A stretch of DNA of 37,501 nucleotides from contig WRIE01000029.1 in the NCBI GenBank assembly GCA_009782875.1, forward strand, positions 1-37,501. Direction: 5' to 3'. The notes beneath the pieces were generated by a model. It was not told where the DNA came from, made no database searches, and was given only the letters and a program-made list of their open reading frames with translations. Every line of letters starts with the position of its first letter. The first letter of the stretch is position 1. A program made the position numbers and the translations under genes. Below, one piece after another: positions 15,180 to 24,918 of this stretch. This DNA is from Eubacteriaceae bacterium (lineage in GTDB: Bacteria; Bacillota; Clostridia; Eubacteriales; Anaerofustaceae).

Positions 15180-16496
15180 ATGGCTACCAGGAAAAAGCAA
15201 GAGGATACTTCCTTCAAGGATTTCCTAAACGCCCTTGACGAGATCCAAAGAACCAAAGGTATCGACAAGGAAGAGCTGGTTGAAGCAGTGGAAGCTGCTT
15301 TGCTCACGGCTTTTAAAAAGGATTACAAAGGGGCTCAAAATGCCCGTGTAGAAATAAATAGGCAGACAGGCCAGCTGAAAGTTTACGCCCAGAGGATAGT
15401 TGTAGAGGAGCTAGAGAGCGCTGCCAACGAAGTGCAATTGTTGGAAGCACAAAAAATCAATCCGCTATTGCAGATTGGCGATGTGCTGGAGGAAGAACTG
15501 GATCCCAAAGCCTTTGGCAGGGTTGCCGCGCAAAATGCGAAGCAAATGATATTGCAGCGCATTAAGGAAGCCGAAAGAAACCTAGTATACAAGACATTTT
15601 CTGATAAGAAGGATGAACTTGTGACAGGTGTAATTTCCAGGATCGAAAAAAGCGATGTTTATGTGGAGATCGGAAAACATGAGGGCATGATCAATTACGC
15701 CAACCAAATCCCCACTGAACAGTATTTCCAAGGCATGAGGATTAAAGTCTACATCGTAGATGTCCAAAAGACTCCAAAAGGGCCGATGGTCACGCTTTCC
15801 CGCTCTAACCCAATGCTCATCAAGCGGCTTTTTGAGCTTGAAATTCCGGAAATCTATGACGGCACCATCGAAATTGCGTCACTGGCCAGGGAAGCGGGGA
15901 GCAGGACAAAACTTGCTGTAAGAGCGCATGGAAGCGACATCGATCCTGTAGGGGCTTGTGTTGGGCATAAAGGCGTGCGCATCCAGAGCATACTTAACGA
16001 GCTTGGAAATGAGCGTATCGATGTAGTCGAGTATTCGGAAGACAGTGTCCGTTTTATCAGGAACGCCCTTAGCCCAGCTGAAGTCAGGGACGTGTTTCTC
16101 GACGAGGAGATGAGGCGCGCCATTGTGGTTGTGGATGACTCACAACTCTCATTGGCGATTGGCAAAGACGGCCAAAATGTCAGGCTTGCCGCCAAGTTGA
16201 CTGGATATAAGATAGATATCAAGAACCAAAGGCAATATTCTGAGATTATGCAAAACATGGAAAATGCTCCAGATATCAATGTCAGCTTTCCTGAGCTTAT
16301 CGAAGATTATGATGAAGAAGTCATTGCCAGCATCGGCTATGAAATTGGTATAGAAGACGTAGATGAAATTGAAGAAAATGAACAGGATCTCATAGGCGCA
16401 GCTTTATTAAGCGGGGATCCGGAAGAGAACAGCCATGAGCTGGAAGAACTTCTGGAGCCGCTTGAGACAGTCGAGAGTGAAGCCAAAGCCGAGTAG
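15180..16496 (+). CDS. nusA: Transcription termination/antitermination factor NusA
   Basis: The 438-residue protein binds RNA polymerase and nascent RNA and modulates pausing and termination. Order: N-terminal RNAP-binding domain (EALNALDE-like start, VEAVEAALLTAFKKDY), S1 domain (ELVTGVISRIEKSDVYVEIG), then two KH domains (GACVGHKGVRIQSILNELG; AIGKDGQNVRLAAKLTGYKIDI). After KH2 it has an acidic tail of about 70 residues (EDVDEIEENEQD ... EELLEPLETVESEAKAE) instead of the helical repeats of enteric NusA. AGAGGT lies 9 nt before the ATG. Confidence 0.96.
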   Translation: MATRKKQEDTSFKDFLNALDEIQRTKGIDKEELVEAVEAALLTAFKKDYKGAQNARVEINRQTGQLKVYAQRIVVEELESAANEVQLLEAQKINPLLQIGDVLEEELDPKAFGRVAAQNAKQMILQRIKEAERNLVYKTFSDKKDELVTGVISRIEKSDVYVEIGKHEGMINYANQIPTEQYFQGMRIKVYIVDVQKTPKGPMVTLSRSNPMLIKRLFELEIPEIYDGTIEIASLAREAGSRTKLAVRAHGSDIDPVGACVGHKGVRIQSILNELGNERIDVVEYSEDSVRFIRNALSPAEVRDVFLDEEMRRAIVVVDDSQLSLAIGKDGQNVRLAAKLTGYKIDIKNQRQYSEIMQNMENAPDINVSFPELIEDYDEEVIASIGYEIGIEDVDEIEENEQDLIGAALLSGDPEENSHELEELLEPLETVESEAKAE

Positions 16497-16511
16497 GGGA
16501 GAGCGCTATTG

Positions 16512-16787
16512 ATGAAAAGACAACCTGTGCGCACATGTGTAATATGCAGGGACAAGGATAATAAAAGGCAGTTGCTAAGAATTGTCAGAACCCCTGAAAA
16601 GGATTTAACCTTTGACCCTTCTGGAAAGATGAATGGACGCGGCGCATACGTGTGCGCAAAGGATGAATGTCTTAATCTGGCAAAAAACAAGAAGAGAATA
16701 GATGCTTCATTAAATCTAGCCGCTCCCGTTGGGCGCCTTGAGGAGATCGAAAATGAAATGCGTGAATTTTTAAACGCAAGGAATTAG
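16512..16787 (+). CDS. rnpM: RNase P modulator RnpM (YlxR family)
   Basis: The 91-residue protein matches the YlxR/DUF448 family: RTCVICRDKDNKRQLLRIVR, then DPSGKMNGRGAYVC. In Bacillus subtilis the homologue binds RNase P RNA and inhibits its activity. AGGGGAGAG lies 8 nt before ATG 16512. In most Firmicutes ylxQ (L7Ae-like) follows; here infB begins only 19 nt downstream, so ylxQ is absent from this operon. Confidence 0.93.
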   Translation: MKRQPVRTCVICRDKDNKRQLLRIVRTPEKDLTFDPSGKMNGRGAYVCAKDECLNLAKNKKRIDASLNLAAPVGRLEEIENEMREFLNARN

Positions 16788-16806
16788 AAAGGCAGCTGAA
16801 TAATTA

Positions 16807-19800
16807 ATGTCGAAGAAAGTTTATGAATTAGCCAAAGAATTTGGCGTGCAGAGCAAAGAATTTGCTAGCATGCTACAAGGCATCAACATACCTGTGAAAA
16901 ACCACATGAGTGTGATGACTGACCAGCAAGAAAAATACTTTAGAAATAATTTTCTAGTCGTAGAAGGGAAGATTGCGCCTATTTCTGAAGCTGACCGGGC
17001 TCGTTCCGAAGCAGTTGCAGCCTCCCAGGCTGCTGCTGGGGCAAGAGCTCCTGAAGCAAAGCCGGAAACAAAAGCGGAGCCTCCAAAACGCGAAAATCCA
17101 AGCCAAGGCACTGCCCAAGAAACAGCTGTCAGAAAACAAGGATCATCAGTGCGCCAACCTCAAGGGAGAAGAAACGACGCCACGCAGGCAAACACTGCTA
17201 CAGCAACCCAACAAGCAGAGCGCCCTGCGCAAAACCAGAGGCAAGGGCAAGGCCAGCAGCAGCGTAGGGAGCAGCGGCCTCAAGACCAGAACGCCCCCAG
17301 GCGTGATGGCCAAGGCCAAGCTGGTTACAATAACCGCAGGCCGCCCCAGCAAGGCACTGACCAAGAGAGGCGCCAGAACACCCAGCAGAGGCAGCAAGGC
17401 CAAGCAGGCCAATACCAAGGCGACAACAGGCAACGATCCAATTACCAAGGCCAACGCCAGCAAAACCAAGGGCAAAACCAGAACCAGCGCCAACCCTATC
17501 AAGGGCAAAACCAAGGCCAACAGGCCCAAGGGCAACAAAACCAGGGCCAGCGCCAACCTAGCCAAGGCCAAAGAAGCCAATACCAAGGGCAAAACCAGAA
17601 CCAGCGCCAACCTTACCAAGGCCAAAACCAACAAAGAAACCAAGGCGGGCAACGCCAAGGATCTTCAAACCAGCAAGGTCAAGGTCAAAGGACATATAAC
17701 AACAACAGAGATACCAACCGCCCTTACAACCCAAACCAACAAAGGCAAGGTGGAGGGCAGCAGGGCCAGAGGCAGACTGGTGTCCAAAATAGGCCATTCA
17801 ATGGGCAAAATAGACCGCCTCAGTCCGGTGGCGCGGCAAGAACCCAACAGCAACCTGGGCAACGCAGGCCTGCAGCCACAAGCAGCGGACAAACAGGCGT
17901 TGAAAAGACAAAATCAAGCACTAACAAAAAAGAGAACAAGCAAAAAACAGAACAGCGCACAGCAAAAGCGAAAGACAACTTGTTCAATGACACCACCACT
18001 AGGCGCACTATTGACAATACCAAAAGAGTCAAAGGCTCAAAATCCACTTACCGCCGCAGAAAGATTGAAGCCAGGGAAGAGCGTCTAACCGGCGGCGCAG
18101 AGGGTTTAGTGATGATCCCCCCGACTATCAGCGTCTCAGAGCTTGCAGAGAAAGTATTGCTGTCTCCAGTTGAAGTATTGAAATGCCTCATGAACTATGG
18201 CATCATGGCAAACATTAACCAGATTATTGATTTTGAGACAGCTTGGATTGTGTGTGAAGAGCTGGGCATCGAGCTCAAGCTAGAAGAAGAACAAGACGTT
18301 TTCGCTGATTATCTAGAAAAACATATGGTTGACGAAAACAAATTGGTCAATCGTGGTCCGATAATTACAGTTATGGGCCATGTTGACCACGGAAAAACAT
18401 CCTTGCTTGACGCTATTAGGCAAACCAGCGTCGCCGCAGGTGAATCCGGCGGGATCACACAGCGCATTGGCGCATATACAATTGATATCAATGGCATGCC
18501 AATTACCTTTATTGACACCCCCGGCCATGAAGCATTTACTGCGATGCGCTCAAGAGGCGCATCTGTCACAGACATTGCTGTTTTGGTTATCGCGGCTGAT
18601 GATGGCGTCAAACCTCAGACAGTTGAGGCAATCAACCACGCCAAAGAAGCAGATGTGCCGATTATCGTCGCAATTAACAAGATCGACAAGCCGGAAGGCA
18701 GTGTTGACAGGGTAAAACAAGAGTTGACCGAGTATGGCTTGGTTTGCGAGGAATGGGGCGGAGATACGATCTGTGTCGGCGTTTCAGCCAGGACAGGAGA
18801 GGGAATCAGCGATTTGCTTGATAACATCCTTCTTGTTGCAGAGTATGAAGACCTGAAAGCAAATTTTGAAGAAAAAGCTGTGGGCACCGTAATCGAAGCC
18901 CGCATTGACAAGCAGCGAGGCATCAGCGTGACTCTCCTTGTAAAGTCCGGCACCCTAAGCGACTCTGACACACTTGTTGCCGGAAGCTCATATGGTAGAG
19001 TCAAAGTTATGCAAAGCGATACAGGAGAACGGATAAAGAAAGCGGAGCCTTCGAGGGCTGTTGAAGTCCTTGGCTTTGACGAGGTTCCATTCGCTGGCGA
19101 AAAATTCTATGTAGTAGAAAATGAAAGGGAAGCCAAGCGGATCACAGATAGAAGAAAAGACTGGAACAAGCTCAACCTTGTCCGCAACGTTGTTCCTGCC
19201 ACTTTCGATGAGCTTTTCTCAAAGATTACCCAAGGCCAGATGAAAGAAGTAAAGCTTATTGTCAAGGCAGACTTGCAAGGCTCTTTCGAAGCGTTGAAAC
19301 AATCGTTAGAAAAGCTGAATGAAAATGATTACTCTATCAGGGTCAATGCGATCCATGGGGGAGTAGGATCTGTGACTGAATCTGATGTTTCGCTAGCTGT
19401 GACATCATCTGCAATACTCGCGGCATTTAATGTGAAAACTGAGCCTTCGGCAGCGGCTCTAGCATTAAAAGAGAACATTGAGATAAGAAATTACGAAGTC
19501 ATTTATGCATTGATTGAAGATATTGAAAAAGCCATGTTAGGCTTGAGGGATCCTGAATACAGGGAAGTCGCAACCGCCACCGCTGAAGTTCGGCAAACCT
19601 TCAAAGTGCCTGATTTGGGTTTTGTAGCCGGTTGTTATGTGACTAGCGGCACTATTTCCCGCCGAGACAAAGCGCGGGTGAACAGGGGCAGAAAAACAAT
19701 TTTTGATGGGCCGATCACATCATTGAAACGTTTCAAGGACGATGTCCGCGAGGTCGCCACAGGCTATGAGTGCGGTGTTGGATTAGAAAAGTTCAACGAC

Positions 19801-19857
19801 CTTGCTATCGGAGATGTCTTGGAGTTCTATAAAATAGAAGAAATTATGCCCAGCTAG
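16807..19857 (+). CDS. infB: Translation initiation factor IF-2 with a very long Q/G/N/R-rich segment
   Basis: The 1016-residue GTPase delivers initiator tRNA to the 30S subunit. Residues 1-50 form an IF2N domain. Residues of about 85-420 are low complexity, dominated by Gln, Gly, Asn and Arg ([20 protein letters not shown] repeats), then a Lys-rich stretch. A second IF2N domain starts near residue 433. The G domain begins near residue 520 with [20 protein letters not shown] and NKIDKP. Domains II-IV complete the C-terminus and look normal. An N-terminal linker is usual in IF-2, but its length and composition here are not. The ribosome-binding site is weak (AAAGG, long spacing). Confidence 0.96.
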   Translation: MSKKVYELAKEFGVQSKEFASMLQGINIPVKNHMSVMTDQQEKYFRNNFLVVEGKIAPISEADRARSEAVAASQAAAGARAPEAKPETKAEPPKRENPSQGTAQETAVRKQGSSVRQPQGRRNDATQANTATATQQAERPAQNQRQGQGQQQRREQRPQDQNAPRRDGQGQAGYNNRRPPQQGTDQERRQNTQQRQQGQAGQYQGDNRQRSNYQGQRQQNQGQNQNQRQPYQGQNQGQQAQGQQNQGQRQPSQGQRSQYQGQNQNQRQPYQGQNQQRNQGGQRQGSSNQQGQGQRTYNNNRDTNRPYNPNQQRQGGGQQGQRQTGVQNRPFNGQNRPPQSGGAARTQQQPGQRRPAATSSGQTGVEKTKSSTNKKENKQKTEQRTAKAKDNLFNDTTTRRTIDNTKRVKGSKSTYRRRKIEAREERLTGGAEGLVMIPPTISVSELAEKVLLSPVEVLKCLMNYGIMANINQIIDFETAWIVCEELGIELKLEEEQDVFADYLEKHMVDENKLVNRGPIITVMGHVDHGKTSLLDAIRQTSVAAGESGGITQRIGAYTIDINGMPITFIDTPGHEAFTAMRSRGASVTDIAVLVIAADDGVKPQTVEAINHAKEADVPIIVAINKIDKPEGSVDRVKQELTEYGLVCEEWGGDTICVGVSARTGEGISDLLDNILLVAEYEDLKANFEEKAVGTVIEARIDKQRGISVTLLVKSGTLSDSDTLVAGSSYGRVKVMQSDTGERIKKAEPSRAVEVLGFDEVPFAGEKFYVVENEREAKRITDRRKDWNKLNLVRNVVPATFDELFSKITQGQMKEVKLIVKADLQGSFEALKQSLEKLNENDYSIRVNAIHGGVGSVTESDVSLAVTSSAILAAFNVKTEPSAAALALKENIEIRNYEVIYALIEDIEKAMLGLRDPEYREVATATAEVRQTFKVPDLGFVAGCYVTSGTISRRDKARVNRGRKTIFDGPITSLKRFKDDVREVATGYECGVGLEKFNDLAIGDVLEFYKIEEIMPS
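17466..17631 (+). repeat. 49-bp direct repeat within infB
   Basis: The segments 17466-17514 and 17583-17631 match with three differences at an offset of 117 bp (39 codons). Both encode [16 protein letters not shown]. They lie in a wider field of short CARGGNCAAAACCAR-like units, suggesting growth by in-frame duplication. Confidence 0.85.
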
Positions 19858-19882
19858 CCAAGCTCGGCAAACGAGGTTAGGA

Positions 19883-20236
19883 ATGGCTTTCAAGAAAGAG
19901 CGGGCTAACGAGATAATCAAACATGAGCTATCCATGCTAATAAGCAATGAGCTCAAAAATCCACGCTTAGCTAATAAAATTATTTCAATTACAAAAGTGA
20001 ATACATCGCCTGACATGAAATACACAAAAGTGTCAGTCAGTGTATTCGGTGACGCTTCCTCACAAAAAGAGGTGATGGACACCCTTGAAAAAGCTAAAGG
20101 TTTCTTGCGCAAAGGCATTGCCCAGGCTTTGACAACAAAATTTGCGCCTGAAATCGTTTTTGAGTTGGATAACACTCTCGAATACGCAGCAAGAATTGAT
20201 AAAGTCATTAAGGAAATTAACGATGGAGGCAAATAA
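19883..20236 (+). CDS. rbfA: Ribosome-binding factor A
   Basis: The 117-residue KH-like protein acts in 16S rRNA 5' end processing and 30S maturation. Family features: an N-terminal helix KERANEIIKHELSMLISNEL, KNPRL, the ITKVNTSPDMKYTKVSVSVFG strand region, and FELDNTLEYAARIDKVIKEI at the C-terminus. GAGG and AGGA precede the ATG. ylxP, which lies between infB and rbfA in Bacillus, is absent. Its last 14 bases overlap nrnA. Confidence 0.95.
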   Translation: MAFKKERANEIIKHELSMLISNELKNPRLANKIISITKVNTSPDMKYTKVSVSVFGDASSQKEVMDTLEKAKGFLRKGIAQALTTKFAPEIVFELDNTLEYAARIDKVIKEINDGGK

Positions 20237-21203
20237 CCTGTCTGGCATAGAAAAAGCAATCAGGGAAAACTCCTCTTTTCTAATATTTGCCCACAAAAAT
20301 CCTGACGGTGACGCGATTGGGAGCGCAGTGTGCGCCGGGGTTATGTTGAAAAAAATCGGCAAAAGCGTCGGGTACGCAATCTCCCATGACAATAGCGGAC
20401 TGTCCAAACTCTTCGAAGAAGGCGAGTTTTTTATGTCCCAAATCATGGGCGAGTATGATGTCGCCCTAGTGCTGGACTGCTCAACGCTTGACTTTATGGA
20501 TAACCAAGAACTCCTCGGCTTATGCAAATGCACGATGCTCCTAGACCACCACCAAACAGAGGGCGGGGAATCATATTGTGATTTTTACTTTGTCGATGCT
20601 GACAGGGCGGCTACTGGTGAAATTGTATATGAGCTTGCAACCATGCTGGATGTAGAGTTTGACCGCCAGATGGCGGAGGCGCTGTTTTTATCGCTTTCAA
20701 GCGATACAGGTTATTTCAAATACAATAATACTACAGCAAGGACACATGAGATTATAGCCTCGTTGTATCCACTTTCAAACAACTTTACTAATATTGCAGA
20801 ATACGCTGACAGCTATAGTTTTGAAAAGTTGTCTTTGATGAAGGAGACAATCAACAACATCACTTTCTATCTTTCAGGCAAGCTAGGTGTATGCATTTTA
20901 AAAAATGACATTGCCCCTTACTATGTTGATATGGAGACTGACGGGCTAATTGACTTTGTCCGCAATGTAAAGGGCTGCGAAATTTCAGCTTTTATAAAAC
21001 AAGTGTCAGATAACATGTACAAAATCTCGATGCGCAGCGTTGTGCCAGGCTTGGATCTTTCTGAGTTTGCCCGAAAGTATGGAGGTGGAGGCCATAAACA
21101 GGCAGCAGGGTTTGACATGAAGACTGACAACATCAATGATATCGTTATGGATTTGATAGATATGGCAAAAGGCGCATATGGACGGAATATTAATTTTAAA
21201 TAA
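20223..21203 (+). CDS. nrnA: DHH-family nanoRNase / pAp phosphatase NrnA
   Basis: The 326-residue DHH-DHHA1 phosphoesterase degrades short oligoribonucleotides and converts pAp to AMP. Metal-binding motifs are FAHKNPDGDAIGSA (His24, Asp28, Asp30), LDC (Asp85), LLDHHQT (Asp108-His110) and SSDTGYF. The C-terminal substrate motif GGGGHKQAAGF is present. Start ATG 20223 overlaps rbfA by 14 nt, with AAGGA 8-9 nt upstream; the open frame extends 27 codons further up within rbfA without a site. Position between rbfA and truB is typical of Clostridia. Confidence 0.93.
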   Translation: MEANNLSGIEKAIRENSSFLIFAHKNPDGDAIGSAVCAGVMLKKIGKSVGYAISHDNSGLSKLFEEGEFFMSQIMGEYDVALVLDCSTLDFMDNQELLGLCKCTMLLDHHQTEGGESYCDFYFVDADRAATGEIVYELATMLDVEFDRQMAEALFLSLSSDTGYFKYNNTTARTHEIIASLYPLSNNFTNIAEYADSYSFEKLSLMKETINNITFYLSGKLGVCILKNDIAPYYVDMETDGLIDFVRNVKGCEISAFIKQVSDNMYKISMRSVVPGLDLSEFARKYGGGGHKQAAGFDMKTDNINDIVMDLIDMAKGAYGRNINFK

Positions 21204-22056
21204 GCCACAGTGCATCAGTTCAAATACTGCCGCGAGGAAAGCGATGAGGATGCTTGGTGCGAAAAAAGGCGGACATGCAGGCACGCTTGACCCTATGGCT
21301 CAAGGCGTGCTTGTTGTATTATTGGGCAAAGCAACCAGGTTGTCTGAGTATGCCATGGACGGTAAAAAAGAATATGTGGCTTCAATAAAATTCGGTATAG
21401 AAACAGACACGCTTGATATATGGGGGGCGCAGACAAATGTTGATATTCCCTCCTTTACCTCCGCCCAGCTTGAAGAGTCGCTTGACGCGTTCATTGGGGA
21501 TTTTGAGCAAATCCCGCCCATGTATTCAGCTATTAAAAAAGGCGGGGTGAAAATGTATGAGCTTGCCCGCAAAGGCCAGAAAGTTGAGCTTGGCGCAAGG
21601 CATGTGAATGTGGAGCGAATCGAGTTGTTGGGCAATGGCGCCCCTAACAGCGCTGACGTACTCTTGGTTTGTTCCAAAGGTTTCTATGTAAGGTCATTTT
21701 GCAGAGATTTAGCCCAGTCTCTTGGGACCATCGGCGTGATGTCTGGCCTAACCCGCGTGCGCTCCGGTGATTTTGGCATCGCGCATTCATATTCCTTCGA
21801 GGATATCGAGGAAGCCATCGGCAGCGGTGTCGCAGCTTCAATTGTCAAACCATGCGACAGCGTGCTTGGCCATATGCCTATGGTTGAATTGGAATACGAG
21901 CAAGCAAAGAGTATTTCAAACGGCAGGGCAACCAGGATCCTGGGGGACGAAGGGCTAGCCCGGTGTTACTTTAGAGGGTCTTTCTTTGCAATCGGCTCGA
22001 TCAAATCGGGAACCCTTTCAGCGAAAAAAGTGTTGTTTGATTTGGAGGCTCTATAG
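21178..22056 (+). CDS. truB: tRNA pseudouridine-55 synthase
   Basis: The 292-residue enzyme makes pseudouridine 55 in the T-loop of tRNAs. The N-terminus shows GILILNKPQ, and GGHAGTLDPMAQGVL holds the nucleophile Asp38. RYSAIKK-like PPMYSAIKKGG, YELARKG and KGFYVRSFCRDLA are also typical. A C-terminal PUA-like part follows. It overlaps nrnA by 26 nt and ribF by 1 nt, indicating tight coupling. Confidence 0.96.
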   Translation: MDGILILNKPQCISSNTAARKAMRMLGAKKGGHAGTLDPMAQGVLVVLLGKATRLSEYAMDGKKEYVASIKFGIETDTLDIWGAQTNVDIPSFTSAQLEESLDAFIGDFEQIPPMYSAIKKGGVKMYELARKGQKVELGARHVNVERIELLGNGAPNSADVLLVCSKGFYVRSFCRDLAQSLGTIGVMSGLTRVRSGDFGIAHSYSFEDIEEAIGSGVAASIVKPCDSVLGHMPMVELEYEQAKSISNGRATRILGDEGLARCYFRGSFFAIGSIKSGTLSAKKVLFDLEAL

Positions 22057-22976
22057 TGGTTGTCATAAAAGGTTTTGGTCCATCTGGTGTTAAAGAGGGC
22101 ATAGCGCTTGCCATCGGCAACTTTGACGGGATGCATATAGGCCATAAGCAAGTCATTGGCGCAGCTATTGGATCGGGTTATGTTCCTGGAGTAGCTACTT
22201 TTTGCAACCTTAACACCGAAAGCAAATCAAAAGGGTCTATCATGTCTTTAGATAGGCGCCTCGCTTCCTTCAAGGAAGCAGGCGTGGGCATTGTGTTTGT
22301 CCTTGAGTTCAATGAGGAGTTGCGCAATATGTCCCCTTCCTCGTTTATTGGCGAATTGTTTTTGAAAAATAACATAAAGCAGGTTGTTGTTGGATATAAT
22401 TTTGTCTTTGGCGCAGGTCGCCAAGGAGACACATCTACTCTAAGCAAGCTTTGCGCTGAAAAGGGTGTCAAGCATGCCATTGTGGGACAAGTGGACTATA
22501 AAGGCAGCCCTGTCTCAAGCACTAGGATTAAAGCGGCAATAGCTGCCGGGGAAATGCGCCTTGCGTCTGAAATGCTGGACAAGCCCTTCACATTATCCGG
22601 AGAGGTCGTCATAGGCAGGTCTGTAGGGCGCACAATCGGCATCCCCACAGCCAATATCCATATGCCTCCAGGCATAATATCCCCGAAATTTGGTGTTTAT
22701 GCAACTATAGCGCAATTTTCTGGAGAGTCTTTTTCTGCTGTGACAAACGTGGGCGTCAAACCGACTTTTGGAGACGGGTCTTTGAGCGTTGAAACTCATA
22801 TCATAGGATATAATGGGGACTTGTATGGCGAGGAAATCACAATCAGCTTTATTGATTTTGTGCGGCCCGAGCAAAAATTCCCTTCTGTTGACGCGCTAAA
22901 GAAACAAATCGAGATGGACACAAAAGCTGCAGCCTCAATAATAAGTATGGTAGAAGGCGGCGCAAAGCCGTTGTAA
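22056..22976 (+). CDS. ribF: Bifunctional riboflavin kinase / FAD synthetase
   Basis: The 306-residue protein makes FMN and then FAD. The N-terminal adenylyltransferase domain has AIGNFDGMHIGHKQVI (His27 and His30) and SSTRIKAAI; the C-terminal flavokinase domain has GRTIGIPTANI and VTNVGVKPTFG, ending with FVRPEQKFPSVDALKKQI. The start is GTG 22056, which shares its G with the truB stop; GGAGG lies 8 nt upstream. It is the last gene of the rimP superoperon; rpsO, which often follows, is absent here. Confidence 0.95.
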   Translation: MVVIKGFGPSGVKEGIALAIGNFDGMHIGHKQVIGAAIGSGYVPGVATFCNLNTESKSKGSIMSLDRRLASFKEAGVGIVFVLEFNEELRNMSPSSFIGELFLKNNIKQVVVGYNFVFGAGRQGDTSTLSKLCAEKGVKHAIVGQVDYKGSPVSSTRIKAAIAAGEMRLASEMLDKPFTLSGEVVIGRSVGRTIGIPTANIHMPPGIISPKFGVYATIAQFSGESFSAVTNVGVKPTFGDGSLSVETHIIGYNGDLYGEEITISFIDFVRPEQKFPSVDALKKQIEMDTKAAASIISMVEGGAKPL

Positions 22977-22986
22977 AAAAAAAACA

Positions 22987-24240
22987 ATGAAAGTTAAATT
23001 GATTACTCTTGGTTGCAAAGCCAACAGCTACGACTCAGATGAGATTATGAAAGAGTTGGCTGCTGCCGGGTTCACCGAGGCAGATGATACCGAAATTGCT
23101 GATGTGGCGATTATCAATACATGCGCAGTCACAAATGAGAGTGTGCGCCAATCAAGGCAAGCTGCTAGAAAAGCGGCGGCAAGCAACCCGTCATGCATCT
23201 TGGTGCTGACAGGGTGCGCCAGCGAACTGTCGAGAGAAGAGCTTAGGGCTCAGACAGGCGCGCATATTGTTACAGGGACTAAGGACAGAGGAGAAATAGC
23301 CAGGCTCTTGGCAGGCATGCAACTTGTGGCTGCGCCAGCGCCCATAGAGGTGAAGACACGTCGCCAACGCATTGACATCAAGATCCAGGACGGCTGTAAT
23401 ATGGGATGCAGCTACTGTGTGATACCAAAAGCCAGAGGCTCTTCTGTTTCAATGCCTGTAAGCGAGGTTTGCGCACGGGTTGGCGAAGCGGTGTCCAAAG
23501 GATACATGGAAGCCACTTTGTCTGGGATCTGCCTTGCAGCCTATCGCTCCAGCGGCATGGATGTTGCAAGCCTTGCCCAGGAAGTGGCGAAGCGAACTGG
23601 TGTCAAAAGACTTCGCATCGGCTCTGTTGAGCCATTTATGCTCACAAAAGAATTTTGCGAGAAGCTTTCGTCAATTGAGGCTTTTTGCCCCCACCTGCAT
23701 TTATCTGTACAGAGCGGCAGTGACAGGATATTGAGATTGATGAATAGAAGGTATAACAGGCAGTCGTTGTTTGACGGCATCCAAACAGCTAAAAAGCAAA
23801 TCGAGACTGTATCCCTCACTGCGGATATGATTGCCGGTTTCCCCTCAGAAAGCGAGGAAGATTTTGAGCAATCATTGGACATGATTAAGTTCGGTGAATT
23901 TGAGCATGTCCATGTCTTCCCTTTCTCGGCCAGGGATGGCACATTAGCAGCTAAAATGCCTTGCCAAAAGACCAAAGCGGAAAAGGCGGAGCTGGTGAAG
24001 CGGATGATAGGATTTTCTGGTCTGGTTTCAAAAGCAGCGCATGAAAAAATGGTCGGCTCTGAATTGCATATACTAGTCGAGCGGGAGACCGGCGGCTATT
24101 GGGAAGGCTTCAGCGAGCATTATATTCGATCAAGAGTAACCAGCACTGGCGACTTGGCAGGCAGCTTGGTCACCGCCCGAGCGGATTCTGTCTGGGAAAA
24201 TGGATTAAACGCGACAATATCTCATCAAAAAGGAGATTGA
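22987..24240 (+). CDS. mtaB: tRNA N6-threonylcarbamoyladenosine methylthiotransferase MtaB
   Basis: The 417-residue radical-SAM enzyme adds a methylthio group to t6A37 of ANN-decoding tRNAs. The N-terminal UPF0004 domain has its three cluster cysteines (Cys10, Cys46, Cys77). The radical-SAM motif is DGCNMGCSYCVIP (Cys137, Cys141, Cys144). A TRAM-like C-terminal region follows. The KIQDGCN context is the MtaB rather than MiaB or RimO form. There is no visible ribosome-binding site; an A-tract precedes ATG 22987, only 10 nt after ribF, so it may depend on coupling. Confidence 0.92.
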   Translation: MKVKLITLGCKANSYDSDEIMKELAAAGFTEADDTEIADVAIINTCAVTNESVRQSRQAARKAAASNPSCILVLTGCASELSREELRAQTGAHIVTGTKDRGEIARLLAGMQLVAAPAPIEVKTRRQRIDIKIQDGCNMGCSYCVIPKARGSSVSMPVSEVCARVGEAVSKGYMEATLSGICLAAYRSSGMDVASLAQEVAKRTGVKRLRIGSVEPFMLTKEFCEKLSSIEAFCPHLHLSVQSGSDRILRLMNRRYNRQSLFDGIQTAKKQIETVSLTADMIAGFPSESEEDFEQSLDMIKFGEFEHVHVFPFSARDGTLAAKMPCQKTKAEKAELVKRMIGFSGLVSKAAHEKMVGSELHILVERETGGYWEGFSEHYIRSRVTSTGDLAGSLVTARADSVWENGLNATISHQKGD

Positions 24241-24265
24241 ATTGTTGTCGTGTATGTGCTAGAAT
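24237..24265 (+). promoter_or_regulatory. Promoter of the HIT gene
   Basis: TTGAAT (24237-24242), a 17-nt spacer and TAGAAT (24260-24265). It overlaps the mtaB stop codon and lies about 20 nt before the HIT start. Confidence 0.6.
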
Positions 24266-24286
24266 GCGCTTAGTATGGGAGGATTC

Positions 24287-24628
24287 ATGGAAGACTGTAT
24301 TTTTTGCAAGATTTGTGGAAAAGAGATTCCAGCAGAGATTGTTCATGAAGATGAAAAAGCCATCGCTTTCAAGGATATCGATCCTCAAGCCCCGGTGCAT
24401 CTGCTGATCATTCCCACTAAACATTATGACGGAATAATGAATGTGCCTGCAGGCAATGACATCGTGGCGCATATCCACACACTAGCCATAAAACTAGCAC
24501 TGAGGTTTGGGATAGCTGATACTGGATTTAGGATTGTCACAAATTGTGGATCCCAAGCAGGCCAGAGCGTCAATCATTTGCATTTCCACCTCCTTGGCGG
24601 GAGAAGTTTTAAATGGCCGCCTGGTTGA
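24287..24628 (+). CDS. HIT-family (HINT-like) nucleotide hydrolase
   Basis: The 113-residue protein is a histidine-triad hydrolase of the HINT/YcfF type, which splits adenosine phosphoramidates and acyl-adenylates. Catalytic triad: HLHFH at residues 97-101, followed by LLGGR. Other features: CIFCKI near the N-terminus (possible zinc ligands), AFKDIDPQAPVHLLIIPKKH-type segment, and GFRIVTNCGSQAGQSVNH. ATG 24287 follows GGGAGG; the ATG four codons earlier overlaps that site and is not used. Confidence 0.94.
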   Translation: MEDCIFCKICGKEIPAEIVHEDEKAIAFKDIDPQAPVHLLIIPTKHYDGIMNVPAGNDIVAHIHTLAIKLALRFGIADTGFRIVTNCGSQAGQSVNHLHFHLLGGRSFKWPPG

Positions 24629-24656
24629 GGAATGCGAAAGGAAAGCCAATAATCCA

Positions 24657-24686
24657 CCGCTTAGCCTCTTGTGAGGCTTGAAGCGG
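24657..24686 (+). terminator. Hairpin after the HIT gene
   Basis: CCGCTTAGCCTC (24657-24668) pairs with GAGGCT and AAGCGG (24673-24686), with a TTGT loop and a 2-nt bulge. There is no U-run, so termination is uncertain. The rest of 24687-24910 holds no gene I can support. Confidence 0.5.
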
Positions 24687-24918
24687 GGATCTATGGCGGA
24701 ATTTTGGCACATGCACTGCTTGGCTAGCCAAAGCCCCAATTGGCTGCATTGCATAAATTCTGAAATAAACGGTGCAGCTAGCATTTTGCAGATAGAAAAA
24801 AAAGCAAAAATCCCAATTGCGTTTACGCAAAAACTTGGCATGGGTGTCCAGCAAGCCATTAGTGCCAGCTATCAACTTAAAAACATGGTTTTCAAGTATT
24901 TCGTGTTTGATGTAAGTG

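Noticed and set aside
17146..17658. Leu/Val/Ala-rich minus-strand frame resembling a membrane protein
   Set aside because: It is the antisense of the Gln/Gly repeats in infB; the hydrophobicity is a by-product of codon complementarity.
16973..18088. A 371-codon gene inside infB
   Set aside because: No ribosome-binding site and only composition-driven openness in a CAA/GGC-rich repeat field; infB itself explains the DNA.
24687..24910. Riboswitch between the HIT gene and rpsU
   Set aside because: I looked for known aptamer cores and saw none; only the simple hairpin at 24657-24686 is supported.
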